Source: Lingula anatina
Lineage: Eukaryota > Brachiopoda > Lingulata > Lingulida > Lingulidae
Assembly: GCF_001039355.2 (NCBI RefSeq)
Contig: NW_019775269.1
Location: 186,001-250,000 of the forward strand
DNA length: 64,000 nucleotides
Reading direction: 5' to 3'
Below the pieces are notes generated by a model, which searched no databases, had not been told where the DNA came from, and saw nothing but the letters and a program-made list of their open reading frames with translations. Of this stretch, positions 43,925-55,833 are shown piece by piece. How positions within the stretch are numbered: position 1 is the first letter of the stretch; the number at the start of each line of letters is the position of its first letter. The translations under genes were made by a program, and so were the position numbers.

Positions 43925-44233
43925 TGTGTACCGGAAGTTTTGAACTTGGACTGATATAAAACACAGAATGGAGTAAACAAAATCAGATATTCAAAGTTGA
44001 TTTTATTATTGAATACATGAAAAATGCTTATTTCATCATAAAATTCCAATAAAAATATTTTTAAAAATAAAATTATTATAAATTCAATCATGCTTGCGAA
44101 AGAATAAGAATATTCGTTCCGGTGGTCGGCTGACTTCGAATCGAGATTGTACATTTCATTCTAACTTACACAACAACGTACAGAAAACAAGGTAAAAACA
44201 CAGGTGGTTACGGATGCAAACAGGCCTTCAGAA
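43925..44233. promoter_or_regulatory. Putative shared promoter region of C18orf21 (-) and FA2H (+)
   Basis: The two genes are head-to-head, about 1.4 kb between known coding ends. ACCGGAAGT (43930-43938) is a perfect ETS-type site. Other GC-richer patches are ttccggtggtcgg (44115-44127). The FA2H 5' UTR probably lies within 44150-44233, directly joined to the ATG. No TATA box at a convincing distance. Motif and layout only. Confidence 0.4.
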
Positions 44234-45523
44234 ATGCCGACATTCTCTCTCGAGGAAGTAAAGAAACACAACCACGTTAAAGATCTTTGGGTGATCAACC
44301 AGAATAAAGTGTACGATGTCACAACATTCGTCGAGAAACACCCAGGAGGCAAGGAGGTGTTGGCGGAATTCGCCGGGTCGAACGTGACAGAGATCATGAG
44401 AGAACCATCGTCCCATAACTTTGGACACAAACACACCAAATATGCATACAGTCTGCTACAAAGCCACTACATTGGAGATCTAGAGAAGGTAGGTGCATTT
44501 TCACTGGTTTGTATCATATTTAAATGAGTACTAGTAGTCAAATAAAGAAGGCGCTGATGTACAGGTGTACTGGGTACAGTATATAGTGTATGCCCCACCC
44601 ACATATATTAAATCACATGTTATGATCATTTGAGTCAAGATATCGGTCCTCAACTCGACAAAATAGCTGTATTGGGAGTGAAAATCATAAAATGTATGTA
44701 GCGCTTGTTTCAATGAAAAGATGTGAAATTGATAATATGATTGCTTACCTTCATTTCGACAAGTTCAAATCTGCTGGGGTTCCTCTGTACTGTATTACCA
44801 CAGAAATGATATCAGGGATTTGTTGGTACGTGATAGGGTATTTATTAAATCTGCATTTTTGAATACTTGCACTTCTAAATTTTCATTTTGGTGTCAAAAT
44901 TGCTGCTACACATTATAGCTATTGCCCAGAACAAACATAAAATGTACATGCAGTGTATTATGTATCTATATAAAGTTGAAGCTTTTGCATACTAGTGCAT
45001 GTACTATATATTATGTATATATATAGGGGCAGTCAATCACTGTCAGTGGAAACAGAACCATTGCCCATGAAATATTTATTTAATTTCAATATGAAGCTAC
45101 TCAAGGAAGGGATGAATAAATAAATGATTTAATAGATAGATGCCGGCAAATGAACAGATGAATTCCAGTGCATAGATAAATTAAATAAATATTTATTAAT
45201 TATTCTTATTTGGAAACAGATTGAAAAGACTTAAACTTGGATCATCAGTTATCAGTTGGGGAAAAGGTTAATGGGATGTGACAGTATAAATAAATGAAAT
45301 TGATTTAGTAGGAGAATATGTGCTGTCTATGAAATTTTTACTATGGAAAGTTTTTCACAAGATTTAAACTGGTGATGATGGGAGGAGTGGGGAACACATC
45401 ATTGGGCCGTCACTGCAAAACAAGATATTAGTAATAATTTAATGCACACAAGTCTCTGGGTTAAAGAATGAATAAATTTATATTTTTTTATTTAAATGAT
45501 GTGGAGAGCCCTAAGTGTGCTGA

Positions 45524-45563
<40 letters not shown>

Positions 45564-45599
45564 NTGCATTTACACACATTTATACCATGAAAATTGTGG

Positions 45600-45657
<58 letters not shown>

Positions 45658-48600
45658 ATTGCATTGGAGAGATCACTTACTAAGTAACAGACATACCAGT
45701 GCTGAGGCTGCTGAACAGCGTGTGCTCTCTTTTAATGGTTGCCCATGCTACAATAGTTGCTACACCCTGCAATCATTATAGCTTCATCATTTCCGTCTGA
45801 CATAGACTGTGACAAGCCTTACACCATTGTGTGCTGTTGGCCTCTTTGCCACTCTGCTGCACCTTTTTTCTTTTGTAATTTTTTCAAAGAAAGTGCTCTC
45901 TGAAGAAAAAACGGTCAGGTGCAGTTTTTTAAGAGTTTTACCGTGAGAAATAAGAACTTGTTTTTTTGGCTTTTTGCCAGTGATTATATTACTAGTATCC
46001 CACCTAGCCAGTAAACTCTGAAACCTCCGGTCCTTAAATGTGAGAAATTGTTATTGAGAGTTTGTTTTTTTTGTGTGCTGAAACAAACTTAAATACCCAA
46101 ATATCATATCTTATTATTTACCCTCCCAGTTTGGTTGTAATTTAACACTTGGTTCAATATTAATCAGAAAATGAATGTGGCTACATTGTACATTAATTGC
46201 AGCTAGAAATCATATCTAGAGCTTTTTTTTATCCGTTTCACATTATTAGTAGATTATAATGGATTTATATTGCTTCATTGTACGAGAAAGCACAACTTCT
46301 ACCAGCACTTTTTAAAACTGGTTTTGTGCAATATGAAATGATATCTAAGAACAAAGTGAAATATAACACAGTTGTTGGAAAGGAAAGCAGGTAATAAACC
46401 AGGTTTTACGACTAGTTAGTTGGGGACTGACTATATTATGAAACAGATCTATCTTTTGACCGGTGAAGCATTACTGAAAGTCACAAATCGTACGTGCTTG
46501 AACCATACAGAATATAGCACCCTAGGTGACAGAGAGCACGTAAAGCAACATTTAATAAATGCTGATACACTGGCAACCCATTGTGTACAGATAAATCCAC
46601 TGTTTAACGTTATACAGATTTTATTTCTAAGCATGCCCTCTGAATGGATAGAGAAAATATTACTAATCGTGGAATGAAGTGGAGTGTTATCATTTGGATT
46701 TTCTTTTTTTCTTTTCACTTTACAAATTTTGATTAATTGCAGACCATGGGGTACAAAACTGTCTCACATGAGGGATGGGAGAATAGATAAGAAACTATGT
46801 TTGCTAAGATCTTAGATGATAATCAATCCCTTCCTATAACACGATGCCTGGTTATGATGTACATATTAAAGGTGCCTAGGTAAATAGTCTGTAGAGATGC
46901 CCAGCCCTGGGTGTGGCAGCCATCCAGGGCATTTGATGGGTGGATAGTATACAAAATTAAGGCCTGCGTAGGTGTTTTTATATACTCAGTCAAAAATACA
47001 GTCAGTATGATTATCTAGTAGGTTTTTGATTAGATTACTAGTAGATCATAATTCTAGATATTGTCTTTGTCAGGCAAAATCAAATATGGTTGTAATTGAT
47101 TACTGTATGTATGACATTATCAGGGCTATTGATATTTGTGACTTGCCTTCAACAGGGTTAAAAAAAGATGTCAGGCCTGCCTGTGGGAGAAGTTTTATTT
47201 TATAACTGCAGACAAGTACGCTACCCTTTACTCTAAATTGGAACTTGTCAGCAAGTGCCAATACTCAAGAAAATACCTGTTGGAGCATGATTTATTTATC
47301 AGCAACTTATAATTAATTGCATTGAAAATGTAAAGTATTTATTAATCTTGTAATGGTAATCCCATGCTATCTGCATTACCATGTGTGCACAGTATCATGA
47401 GAAAGTTACTGGCAAAATAAAGGGATAAAGAAAGAGGAAGACGAAGGTTAATTAATATATAAAGAGCCTCAGCTAGTGGATTTGAGTACTAGTAAACACC
47501 AAAGGGTCGATCTTGATGGCCATGGCCATAGAGATTCATTGCAGCAAATGCTCTAAAAGAACAGGCATCAAGTGAGAGAGAGAGAGAGAGGAAGTATAGC
47601 AATGAATAATTTCTCTTGGTTGTATTCTTTTAAGTTCTGTTAAATTACAGTGTGCGGTATAAAATGAGAGATTCACTGTGTTTTGGATATCACTCGATCA
47701 CTTCACTGAGAAATTCCTGGTGCATAGAGGTACACCCTTATAGTTGAACAGTTAACCCCAACTAACACAGACTCTCACATGTTTTCTGGTTTCTTATGCC
47801 ATCTCAGATGATTCCCATCGGATCAATCAGCCAAGTGAACTAGTACTAGTAACACACTAACAACTTATTGATTAAAAAAAAAGAAGTACCTGTTACCAGC
47901 CTTCATTATGAAACCATACTTTGACCTTTATAGTAAAAGAAAACTGTTTAACGAGCTTGCAAGCCAAAGGTACAGGACTGAGATTAAGTGTGGAATTTAA
48001 GCAGAGCAACCACCCAGGTATGACTTGATATTATCTTAAGTAATTTGAGTGAAGCAGGAAGACTGTACTGGTAAAGATATTGTGGTTATGTGTTGTTTGC
48101 TGTGACCCCACATACATAATGTGGTATTAATAATAATTCCCTTTGTAGAAGACAGGGGTAATAGACCAAGGAGAGTGTGCAGGCATACTTAATTGCTTTC
48201 ATTGGAAGGAAAATTTTTTGCATGACCTACTTCCCCAAACACACAAAATGCTATTTCTAAATGCATTCCCATTTGTCTCTGGTCAAATACTTTAAGTGCA
48301 TGAAAATACTATCTATAATGCAGAGAATCAAATCAGAGTGAATGTCTTTCATTACATATCAGTTAACTCTTAGTCTGTTTAGAATACGTTGTTTAAATGT
48401 AGATTAGTACATGTAGTAAAGTGTCCGGATAAATAAATACCCTGAAATTATGTTGTTTTGCATGTGACGTTTATTGAATGGGGCATTGCACATTAGACAA
48501 CTGATTGGTCCAATCAGAAAAAAAAATTTAAAAGATCAAAAATGGCATTTTATCTGAAAAAATTGTGTACAAATTAGTCTTTGAAAATAGTAATACCTAC

Positions 48601-51600
48601 ATGTAAGTAAGAAATAAAAAAATAGATGAACATGTGAATACATTGCTACTTTTTTCCTTTTTGTGATCTATTGAACTGGAAATTTAAAGAGACTTTTCAT
48701 CCATCTTGCCTGTCATTTTGGAAAATTAGCCTGGCTTGGGGCCAAAGTCACAAAGAATTTCAAGACAAAATTAGATCTTACGTAAGGACACTGTGAAAAG
48801 CAGACAGCTAAATCGCATCATTTCACAGAGATAACCTGGGGCACCTGCCTCAATTTTTTTCAGTCTTAAAATTAAGCCTCATGACTGACAGCCAAATTCA
48901 TTGTTTCTGGCAGATATTATTGCATTCTAAGATAACTGTCAAACAAAATGCTGTACATTACACGTATGTCAGATACATTTATTGCAGGCCCATCATTTGT
49001 GATGTGCACTTAGACTGATATTGAAAGTTGACTTTGTGTAGTCATCTGTCAGAAATAAGCAGCATTACTCAGCAAAATAAATAAGATAAGGCAATTAAAT
49101 AAAACAAAGAAAAACTTGCCAGCTTTGTTATTGTCGCTAAAATTTTGAAAATTCTGACTTCAGGGTGGACAGCGTAATCACACTGATGGAGTCCACAGAA
49201 GGCAAACACACGAAGAGAAAAAGTCAACGGAAGAAACTGACGTTCCTCAACCCAACTTTGAAGAAAACATTACTGAGGTGAGAAACTTAATAAAATATTT
49301 TGCATCAAAAGGTTTAAGTTACTAGTATTGGCATAACATACCAAGGGGTTTTATTTAATAGCCAGTGGCATTTAACCCAATTTCATTCATTTTAAACACT
49401 ATGGGCTCACTATGGATAGATCTGTGTAGACCGATAGCTCCAACGGGAATGAGCCCTATATCTTTACAAGTTATCCAAATAACAATTGGAACATGGTGAT
49501 GTACTGAATTTCATCACTGCACTCTTGCCTTAAGTTTGTGTGTTTTCATATTTCATTTTTTTTTATTGCTGATAAGGAGCAAATGTTAAAGATGTGATGC
49601 ATATTAGCTAGTATATTATGGTTGTCAGTCACTTGGTTCTATTTTAGATTCTAATTTTTTGTTATTTTTTCAGAAGACTTCCCCTATTATCTGAAATTAA
49701 AAAAAAAATTTAGTCCACATAAATACTAGATTTTAGATGGATTTGTCTTCCATACATAATTTATATTATAAATAATAATTTCAAGAGTAAGAATATTTCT
49801 TACTTCCTGGGAGTGCATTGCTATGCAAAAGGCATTGAAAACTACAGGCATTGGACGCCTTCTGAAAATGGATTTCTCCTGATCTGTGATAAAATACAAT
49901 AGTCAACTAAAATTCTGAGGAAGAATATCTTAAGATTGGATGTCTGCTTCATCCTTCTCTTTTACCTTGAATAGCATTGGAGAGTTTACATCTATTGCCA
50001 AGAACATTACTAACAGTACTAGAAATTGTACTCAACAATGAGAAGAGCTGTTGTTAAATATACTTGTATAATGTTATCCATAATGGAATAACACCTGAAG
50101 AAAAGGAAATCAATACTTAAATTTGTGCAGAATGTATGAGTAGGTGCTTAGAATTGGCAGCCTTAATTTTGATTTGAGCACTAGTAAATGCATTAACTAA
50201 AATCAGGACATAAACAGGAATCACACACTGAACTAAATCAAAATTGATGAATTCTGTTTCCCAAAGCAATTTTCTTAACTGAAATACTTGAAAAAGATGC
50301 TTGGGAAGACCTGAAAACCAGGTTTGGTCCATGCCAGAAAGTTTGCATTTCTCATACCCTTAAAAGCATGCGGAAAAAAGAAATATTGTATGTCTGAAGA
50401 TGGGATTTGTTATCATAGGTCTGACGGTACATAGGCGTGCATAGACTGCCAGAACAACTTAAAGCTGCTATGTGACTCTCGTGAGAAGTGTTCAACCTTT
50501 GAGAAAATCACCTGCACCTGATAAGTTAAGATGTATATTGCCGCCCCAGCCCAAAATTCAGTGATATCATTTTCTTCTCAACACAGCACCTGTATCAGAT
50601 TGACCTCCATGAACTGAACATTTGCAGTGTAAAGGCTTATTTCCAATAAAACTATCATTTCATGTAGATCAATCCAACTTTGCCGGGACTCTCATTAAAT
50701 GCAATCAGATTAAAAGGTGTGCCCTCTTGTTTCCTACACACTTGTATAATCATGTCAAGCTTTTCTGTATTCTACTCATGGTTATACATTAATCTGATCG
50801 CATTCTGGGAGAGTCCTCGCAGAGTTGGATCGATCCATGTAGAATGACAGTATCACTGTGAATGAGCCCTAAAACATATCTGTGCAGCAGTTGCTTCACA
50901 TTAGTGTTTCACCTTTTTCAAAATAAGCAGAATTATTGTGCTGTATTGGTTACAGATGTGTGAAGAAAGGGAAAAAAGTTGGGACAGCTATCAAATTTTC
51001 TCTTGAAAACATTGCAAAATATTGCATTACACTGAATTGAAAGTCTCTCTCTCTTTCTCATTACAAGGGAGAAATGTTGCTAAAATAAGGACATTTTCAT
51101 ATTTCAAAGATAACAAGTTTTTTCATCTAACATGACATCTTTCCATGACAAAAATATCCTGCAAATCTATGATACAGGTTGTCTGAAAATTAATCCATCT
51201 ATGACTGTCAAGGTTAGCTCCTCAGGTGTTATATGTGTGTACACGTAAAACATGCATGACAGTAATATGATACAGTGCAGGTAAAGTGGTACAGTGTGAA
51301 AAGTTGACTGCATGCCATGTTGACCTTTTTTGACCTAGTAATATACCATAAATGACCGTAAGACCGCCCTGAAATACATGCAGAAAGAGTGGACTTGATG
51401 CTAACAAGCATGTGATATTTTGATCTTAGACTAATGCCACGTGTCTTGTTCAGATAAGCTTGATATGTCAATTACAGGGCCAGTGGTTATCATGAATTTT
51501 ATATATGAATGTCATTTTCATCAAACTCTTTTAAGGAATAAAGGGACAACAACCTTTCATATAATATATCCATAATATATTTCACAATAAATATGTTGCA

Positions 51601-54600
51601 AAACAACTACTAGTACACTTGTTGCACAGTCTTGTATTATAAACATTGTAAAGGCCGCTGGCAAGCAATTTCATAGAGGAGGGTTTTTTTTCTGAAAAAA
51701 TGGATCCTTTTTATTTTGATTGTATAAAACCTAGATCAAATTTTGATTCAGAGTAAGGCTTACACTGACCAGAAGACTGGTTTCCCACCCCCTTCCAATT
51801 ACATGCTGTCTATGGGACCATTCCCAGACCCTATCATAGTAACTGTGGATTGATATATCTCCAAGGGGCCCTGTATTCTCGCTACATTGCAATCATCTGA
51901 AGCTTCTTGGATGTCTGGCAAGCCTACTGAAGCTGGTAGGGGGTAATTAATTATGTTTAACAGCTACAGTAGGTGTGCCAGACATCTAAGCTGCTTAAGC
52001 TGAAAGCAATTTAGCGGGAAACCCCTTGGAGATGGACTGATCAGGTTAGATCGATCTAGGTATGGGGACCCAGTCTTCACCCATGCTATAATATTTCCAC
52101 TGTTTTTTCATTACAGGACACCTTGATTGACTGGAACAAGCCAATACTATGGCAGGTGGGATCCCTGGGTGATAAGTACATGGATTGGGTACACAAGCCA
52201 GTGGATAGAAAGATACGTCTCTTCCGCTCCAATTTCTGCGAGATGTGCGGTAATGCATACTGGTGGACTGTGCCTTCCTTTTGGGTCCCTGTGATATTGC
52301 TTTTACTGTACAGCTCATACCAAAATGGCCAGTCAACGGGTCCAGACTGGCTTGGTAAGTAAAATATGTCTGTATCCTGTATCAACAGTTTTATCTTGGG
52401 AGTTTTGTTTATAATGCTGGAGTAACCCTGATGGGAATTGAATTGGCATCATGTGCTGCACACAGCACTGTATCATAAACAGCAGAGTTCATGTAGCCCA
52501 TCTGCTGACTGTGTGATACATATTTTATCAAGTTTTATTACTAAGCTTAGAATACAGAATGTATTTATTTTTAGCTTTTGCAGTGTAACAGCGTTTTTTC
52601 AAACAATTTGCCTAATGTAAAAATAATTGTACCGTATACATCAGCATTAAAGCCCTCTTACTGAAAATACTCTGAGTGAAAAGAATTAGAATTTGGATTT
52701 AGTGATATGTTTTCAGATGAAAGAAAAGGTGAACAGCCTTGAAGAGTCTCTTAAAAACCAACTTTCGAATTTAACTGATGCAATTATTAATTATTTAGAA
52801 CAGTAACAGGGTATTTTTTTACTGGTGGTATCTCTAAAGTAATGCAGGTAAATAATCGACACAGCTTTTTCAGTGTCTGCTCACATTCTATTTTTAGGAA
52901 TCAGCCCTGTTGTCATGTTACCAGTATATTTTGCATTGGGCATACTAAGCTGGACATTTATAGAATATGTGGTGCACCGATGGCTGTTCCATTTGACTCC
53001 CCCTGCAAACTCCAAATTCCTCATTACGATGCACTTCTTGTATCATGGACAACACCACAAGGTAAATTTTAAAACAAGCTTTTGTGAGTTGAAAAAGAAG
53101 GCATCTTAAAAGTCTTCAAAAAGTGGATGTGTTTGTGTCAGTGCGATGGAGATAACAGCATAAACAGTGTGATGACGAGAGATTGGTAAATGATAAAATT
53201 GTTTGTCATTACCATAATTTGTTGAATACAAGGAAGAAAAGTATTTCTTTTGCAAGATAATGTTTGATTAGTAATAGATTGGGTACAAATAAGTACATCT
53301 GACATGGGAGAATCTTTTGAGGTGCTGAAGGTCTGGAGGACCTACACTGCAAGAAATCTGCAGGTCCTCCCAATTCTGTGCTGGTCCTAATGAAGTATTT
53401 GATTTTCATCATTCTTTGTTTACATGTAATTTATTATAATGTATTGTATTTTCACTTAAACACCTTGCCAGTCCAGAGGACATGCGATATCAAAAATTTT
53501 GCAGGTCCTCTGGAATTTCAAGTAGTCATGACCTGTTGGACAGGCAGTTTTTCCCACGTCTGAAACATCATTACAATTCTTTTGCAGACTAATAAATATT
53601 TTATCTCCATATATATGATTATTGAACTTCCCCCCTATATTTATTGGTAAAATTTGATTTCAGAGCCCATTTGACAAGAAGCGCTTGGTGTTTCCTATTG
53701 TCCCAGCTTTGCCTTTAGCACTCACAATCTATTTGGGATATTGTGCCATATTTCCAATTCATGTAGCACAGGCCTATATGGCAGGTATGTTTTTATATAC
53801 ACTGCATGTGTGCAGATGCAGACATGATATTCAGAGGTGAATGCATGCACTTGGATGCATGCATGCACACATACACACACACTGATCTTACTTCTTGTGT
53901 TCTTTCTAGTGGAAAGACTTGAGATATATTAGGCTTTTTGTTTTACATACCAAAAGAACTCTAATATACTCTCTGCTAGTAAGTCTTTGTCTCATTTCAC
54001 ACTTACATTTAAAAGTAGATTTTTCATAACCAGTAAAAACCCCTTGCAGATTACTGAAAAGAATCTTAAATGAAGCTTACTTTATATTATCTATAGGTAC
54101 AGGAATACATGTAGTTCTCTTTGTTCATTCAGATGTCACTGATTACATTTTTGTGCTGCAGTTGCTGTACAAATTACTTAATGGCACAGTACAGTTGATT
54201 TTCAGTTACAATTTGTGAATTAATCCTAAAGAACATTTGATGACTTCTTACAAATCTCAAACTCTTTCCTCAGTTGTTTAGTATTGTATAAAAATACTAT
54301 CATCAGTTACACTTACTCATCAAAATTCACCTTCTGCCATGAACCCAACACATTTTTACCAGCGAAAAAAATGTTATATGATTTTTTTTCAAAATTCATA
54401 GAGCAATTACATGTTCCTTACTCTGTTGAATTTCTAGGGACCATTTCGGGATACATGGGCTATGATCTAACCCACTACTACCTACACCATGGCACCCCTA
54501 GCTTGCAATACTTCAGAAACCTCAAGAGATACCATGTGAGGCACCATTTTGAGGATATTGCAAAAGGTGATTATTTAATATTCAATTCAATGACATGTAT

Positions 54601-55833
54601 TTGCTTGTTTACCCATTTAGCAATTTCAGTTTTATTTATGTATTTTTCAATCAGAAAGCAACAACATTATGAAATTGATTTCAAAATAGGTGCTTGGATT
54701 ATTTGCTCAAATGGGCATCTGTAAACATACTTTAGGCTGTGTTCAGAATAGAAGTTATCATACTGTAGCAGGAGCAATCTATCCCAGCGTGGATTCTCAC
54801 TAAGGGGCAGTCATTGTCTGACATTCCACCTTGTAGTACTTGGATAAACTTTGTGGTCCATGATGTTGTTCACATTGCTGTGCGAGGGTGCATGCAAGAC
54901 AATTAAGCTAATTACATTGTGCCTTAGTAAGAATCCCCATGGAGGTAGATGGATAGATAGATTCTGCTAGTATGATAAATTCTGTTCTGAACACAGCCTT
55001 GCAGTGCAGACTTGTGCCTTTTCAGGCCCATTTCCAGTCAGTGTAAAACTGTAAGTCAACCTTACTGTAGTTCGATCTTGGACCCAAGATACGCTGGATA
55101 GAAAACATTGTCTAATGTTCACAGAAATCTGTTTTGATAGCCTCACTTGATTTATTGTAATAATGATCCCGAGCCTTTGATCATCTGCCTTGTGGCATAT
55201 ACGCAAGCGAAGCAATGCCACCATATTGGATTTATTATACAATGAACATGCCATGTTGGTCAAATGACAATTTTGGAGCCCAGTTTTTTATTACTAGTAT
55301 ATAAAATTCCAACAAAACTTTATAAGCACCAAAGATAGTATATACAGCATCTCAGAAATGATCATTAACATGGGGGTGGGGGGGGGGGGGGGGGGTGTAA
55401 GCCTGATTTACATGACATTTTCCAGATTATGAATCTAATGGAGCATTCAGAGAGACAAATCATACTGGTTAGGTCGGTCCAACTCTGCTCTCGTTTAATG
55501 GATTTGGTTTAGCTGATCATGAATGACGTCACCTCGAGCAGCTAGAGGGCAATAAACTGTCATGTGGGCTCTGCTTAATTATCACTGATTGCATTTAGTA
55601 AGAATCCCAGGAGAGTTGGACCGATTTAACTAGAATGATGTATGTATCTGAATGGGGTCTAAGCTAAGTACAGCCCATCTAAGCAGGCAGCTTTATACAT
55701 TAAGACTGCCTAACTATGGGAATCATAATCTAATGACATGACTCTCACCTCAGTCACATCTTATTTTATAGGTTTTGGGATCAGCAGCAAGCTGTGGGAC
55801 TACCCCTTTGGCACCCTCATCCAAGACAACTGA
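44234..55833 (+). CDS. FA2H: Fatty acid 2-hydroxylase (FA2H)
   Basis: Seven exons: 44234-44488, 49164-49277, 52117-52354, 52898-53061, 53664-53784, 54438-54566, 55772-55833; 360 codons (372 in human), all GT-AG, phases 0,0,1,0,1,1. FA2H is an ER membrane enzyme that hydroxylates C2 of very long fatty acids for 2-hydroxy-sphingolipids. Residues 1-85 are a cytochrome b5 domain, with haem-ligand HPGG at 36-39 and a second His near 65. Residues 123-202 carry the conserved IDWNKPILWQVG segment and the first membrane spans. The hydroxylase metal site shows H229xxxxH234, H248xxxHxxHH256, HYYLH (310-314) and HVRHH (330-334), all expected histidines present. The end is GFGISSKLWDYPFGTLIQDN, shorter than in human and without an obvious KXKXX signal. 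The ATG has AGAA before it; upstream in-frame sequence has no ATG before a stop-bounded 5' UTR. Confidence 0.96.
45523..45656. repeat. Double poly-A run with an ambiguous base
   Basis: About 40 A, then N (45564), then a 35-bp linker (tgcatttacacac...), then about 56 A. The N and run lengths suggest unresolved sequence, and the true length is uncertain. Confidence 0.8.
46450..46680. repeat. Dispersed repeat, inverted copy in FA2H intron 1
   Basis: Reverse complement of 43725-43915. Together the two copies flank FA2H exon 1 as an inverted pair about 2.6 kb apart. Confidence 0.65.
50660..50870. repeat. Inverted-repeat dispersed element, FA2H intron 2
   Basis: The left 'tagatcaatccaactttgccggga' pairs with the right 'tcctcgcagagttggatcgatcca'. 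'taatctgatcgcattc' pairs with 'aatgcaatcagatta'. Related half-copies are at 37430-37520 and 55455-55670. Non-coding MITE-like element. Confidence 0.6.
51816..52075. mobile_element. MITE of the TAGATCGATC family in FA2H intron 2
   Basis: Starts gaccattcccagaccc and ends atggggacccagtc. The interior has 'gtaattaat', 'gccagacatctaagc' and 'ttagatcgatct', shared with 9598-9810 and 17300-17509. Confidence 0.65.
54735..54998. mobile_element. Inverted-repeat MITE in FA2H intron 6
   Basis: The left end ggctgtgttcagaa and the right end ttctgaacacagcc are perfect inverted repeats. The inner tatcatact / agtatgata also pair. 264 bp, no coding frame. It lies between the last two FA2H exons. Confidence 0.75.
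55380..55396. repeat. Poly-G run
   Basis: A near-pure run of about 20 G starting at 55373 with one interruption. It could form a G-quadruplex in FA2H intron 6. Confidence 0.7.
55455..55670. repeat. Inverted-repeat dispersed element in FA2H intron 6
   Basis: 'ttaggtcggtccaactctgct' on the left pairs with 'ccaggagagttggaccgattt' on the right. Same family as 50660-50870. It ends about 100 bp before the last FA2H exon. Confidence 0.6.

Larger units (their letters stand above)
44489..49163 (+). other. FA2H intron 1
   Basis: 4.7 kb, AT-rich. Contains a poly-A/N/poly-A low-complexity stretch (45523-45656), an inverted dispersed repeat (46450-46680), a short (GA)n (47574-47592) and an A-run at 47873-47883. 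No exon recognised. Confidence 0.6.
49278..52116 (+). other. FA2H intron 2
   Basis: 2.8 kb. Holds a dispersed inverted-repeat fragment at 50640-50870 (related to 37430-37520 and 55455-55670), the 'ctgaaaa...gatcaaattttgattcagag' dispersed repeat (51655-51770) and a MITE (51816-52075) that ends only 41 bp before exon 3. No additional exon recognised. Confidence 0.55.

Noticed and set aside
44160-44439. 92-codon minus frame as C18orf21 first exon
   Set aside because: It is antisense to the FA2H cytochrome b5 exon, and the residues do not resemble the C18orf21 N-terminus. The nearby GTAAG donor (44166 on the minus strand) is not convincing.
45496-45687. Poly-Lys / poly-Phe frames
   Set aside because: Translations of the A-runs.
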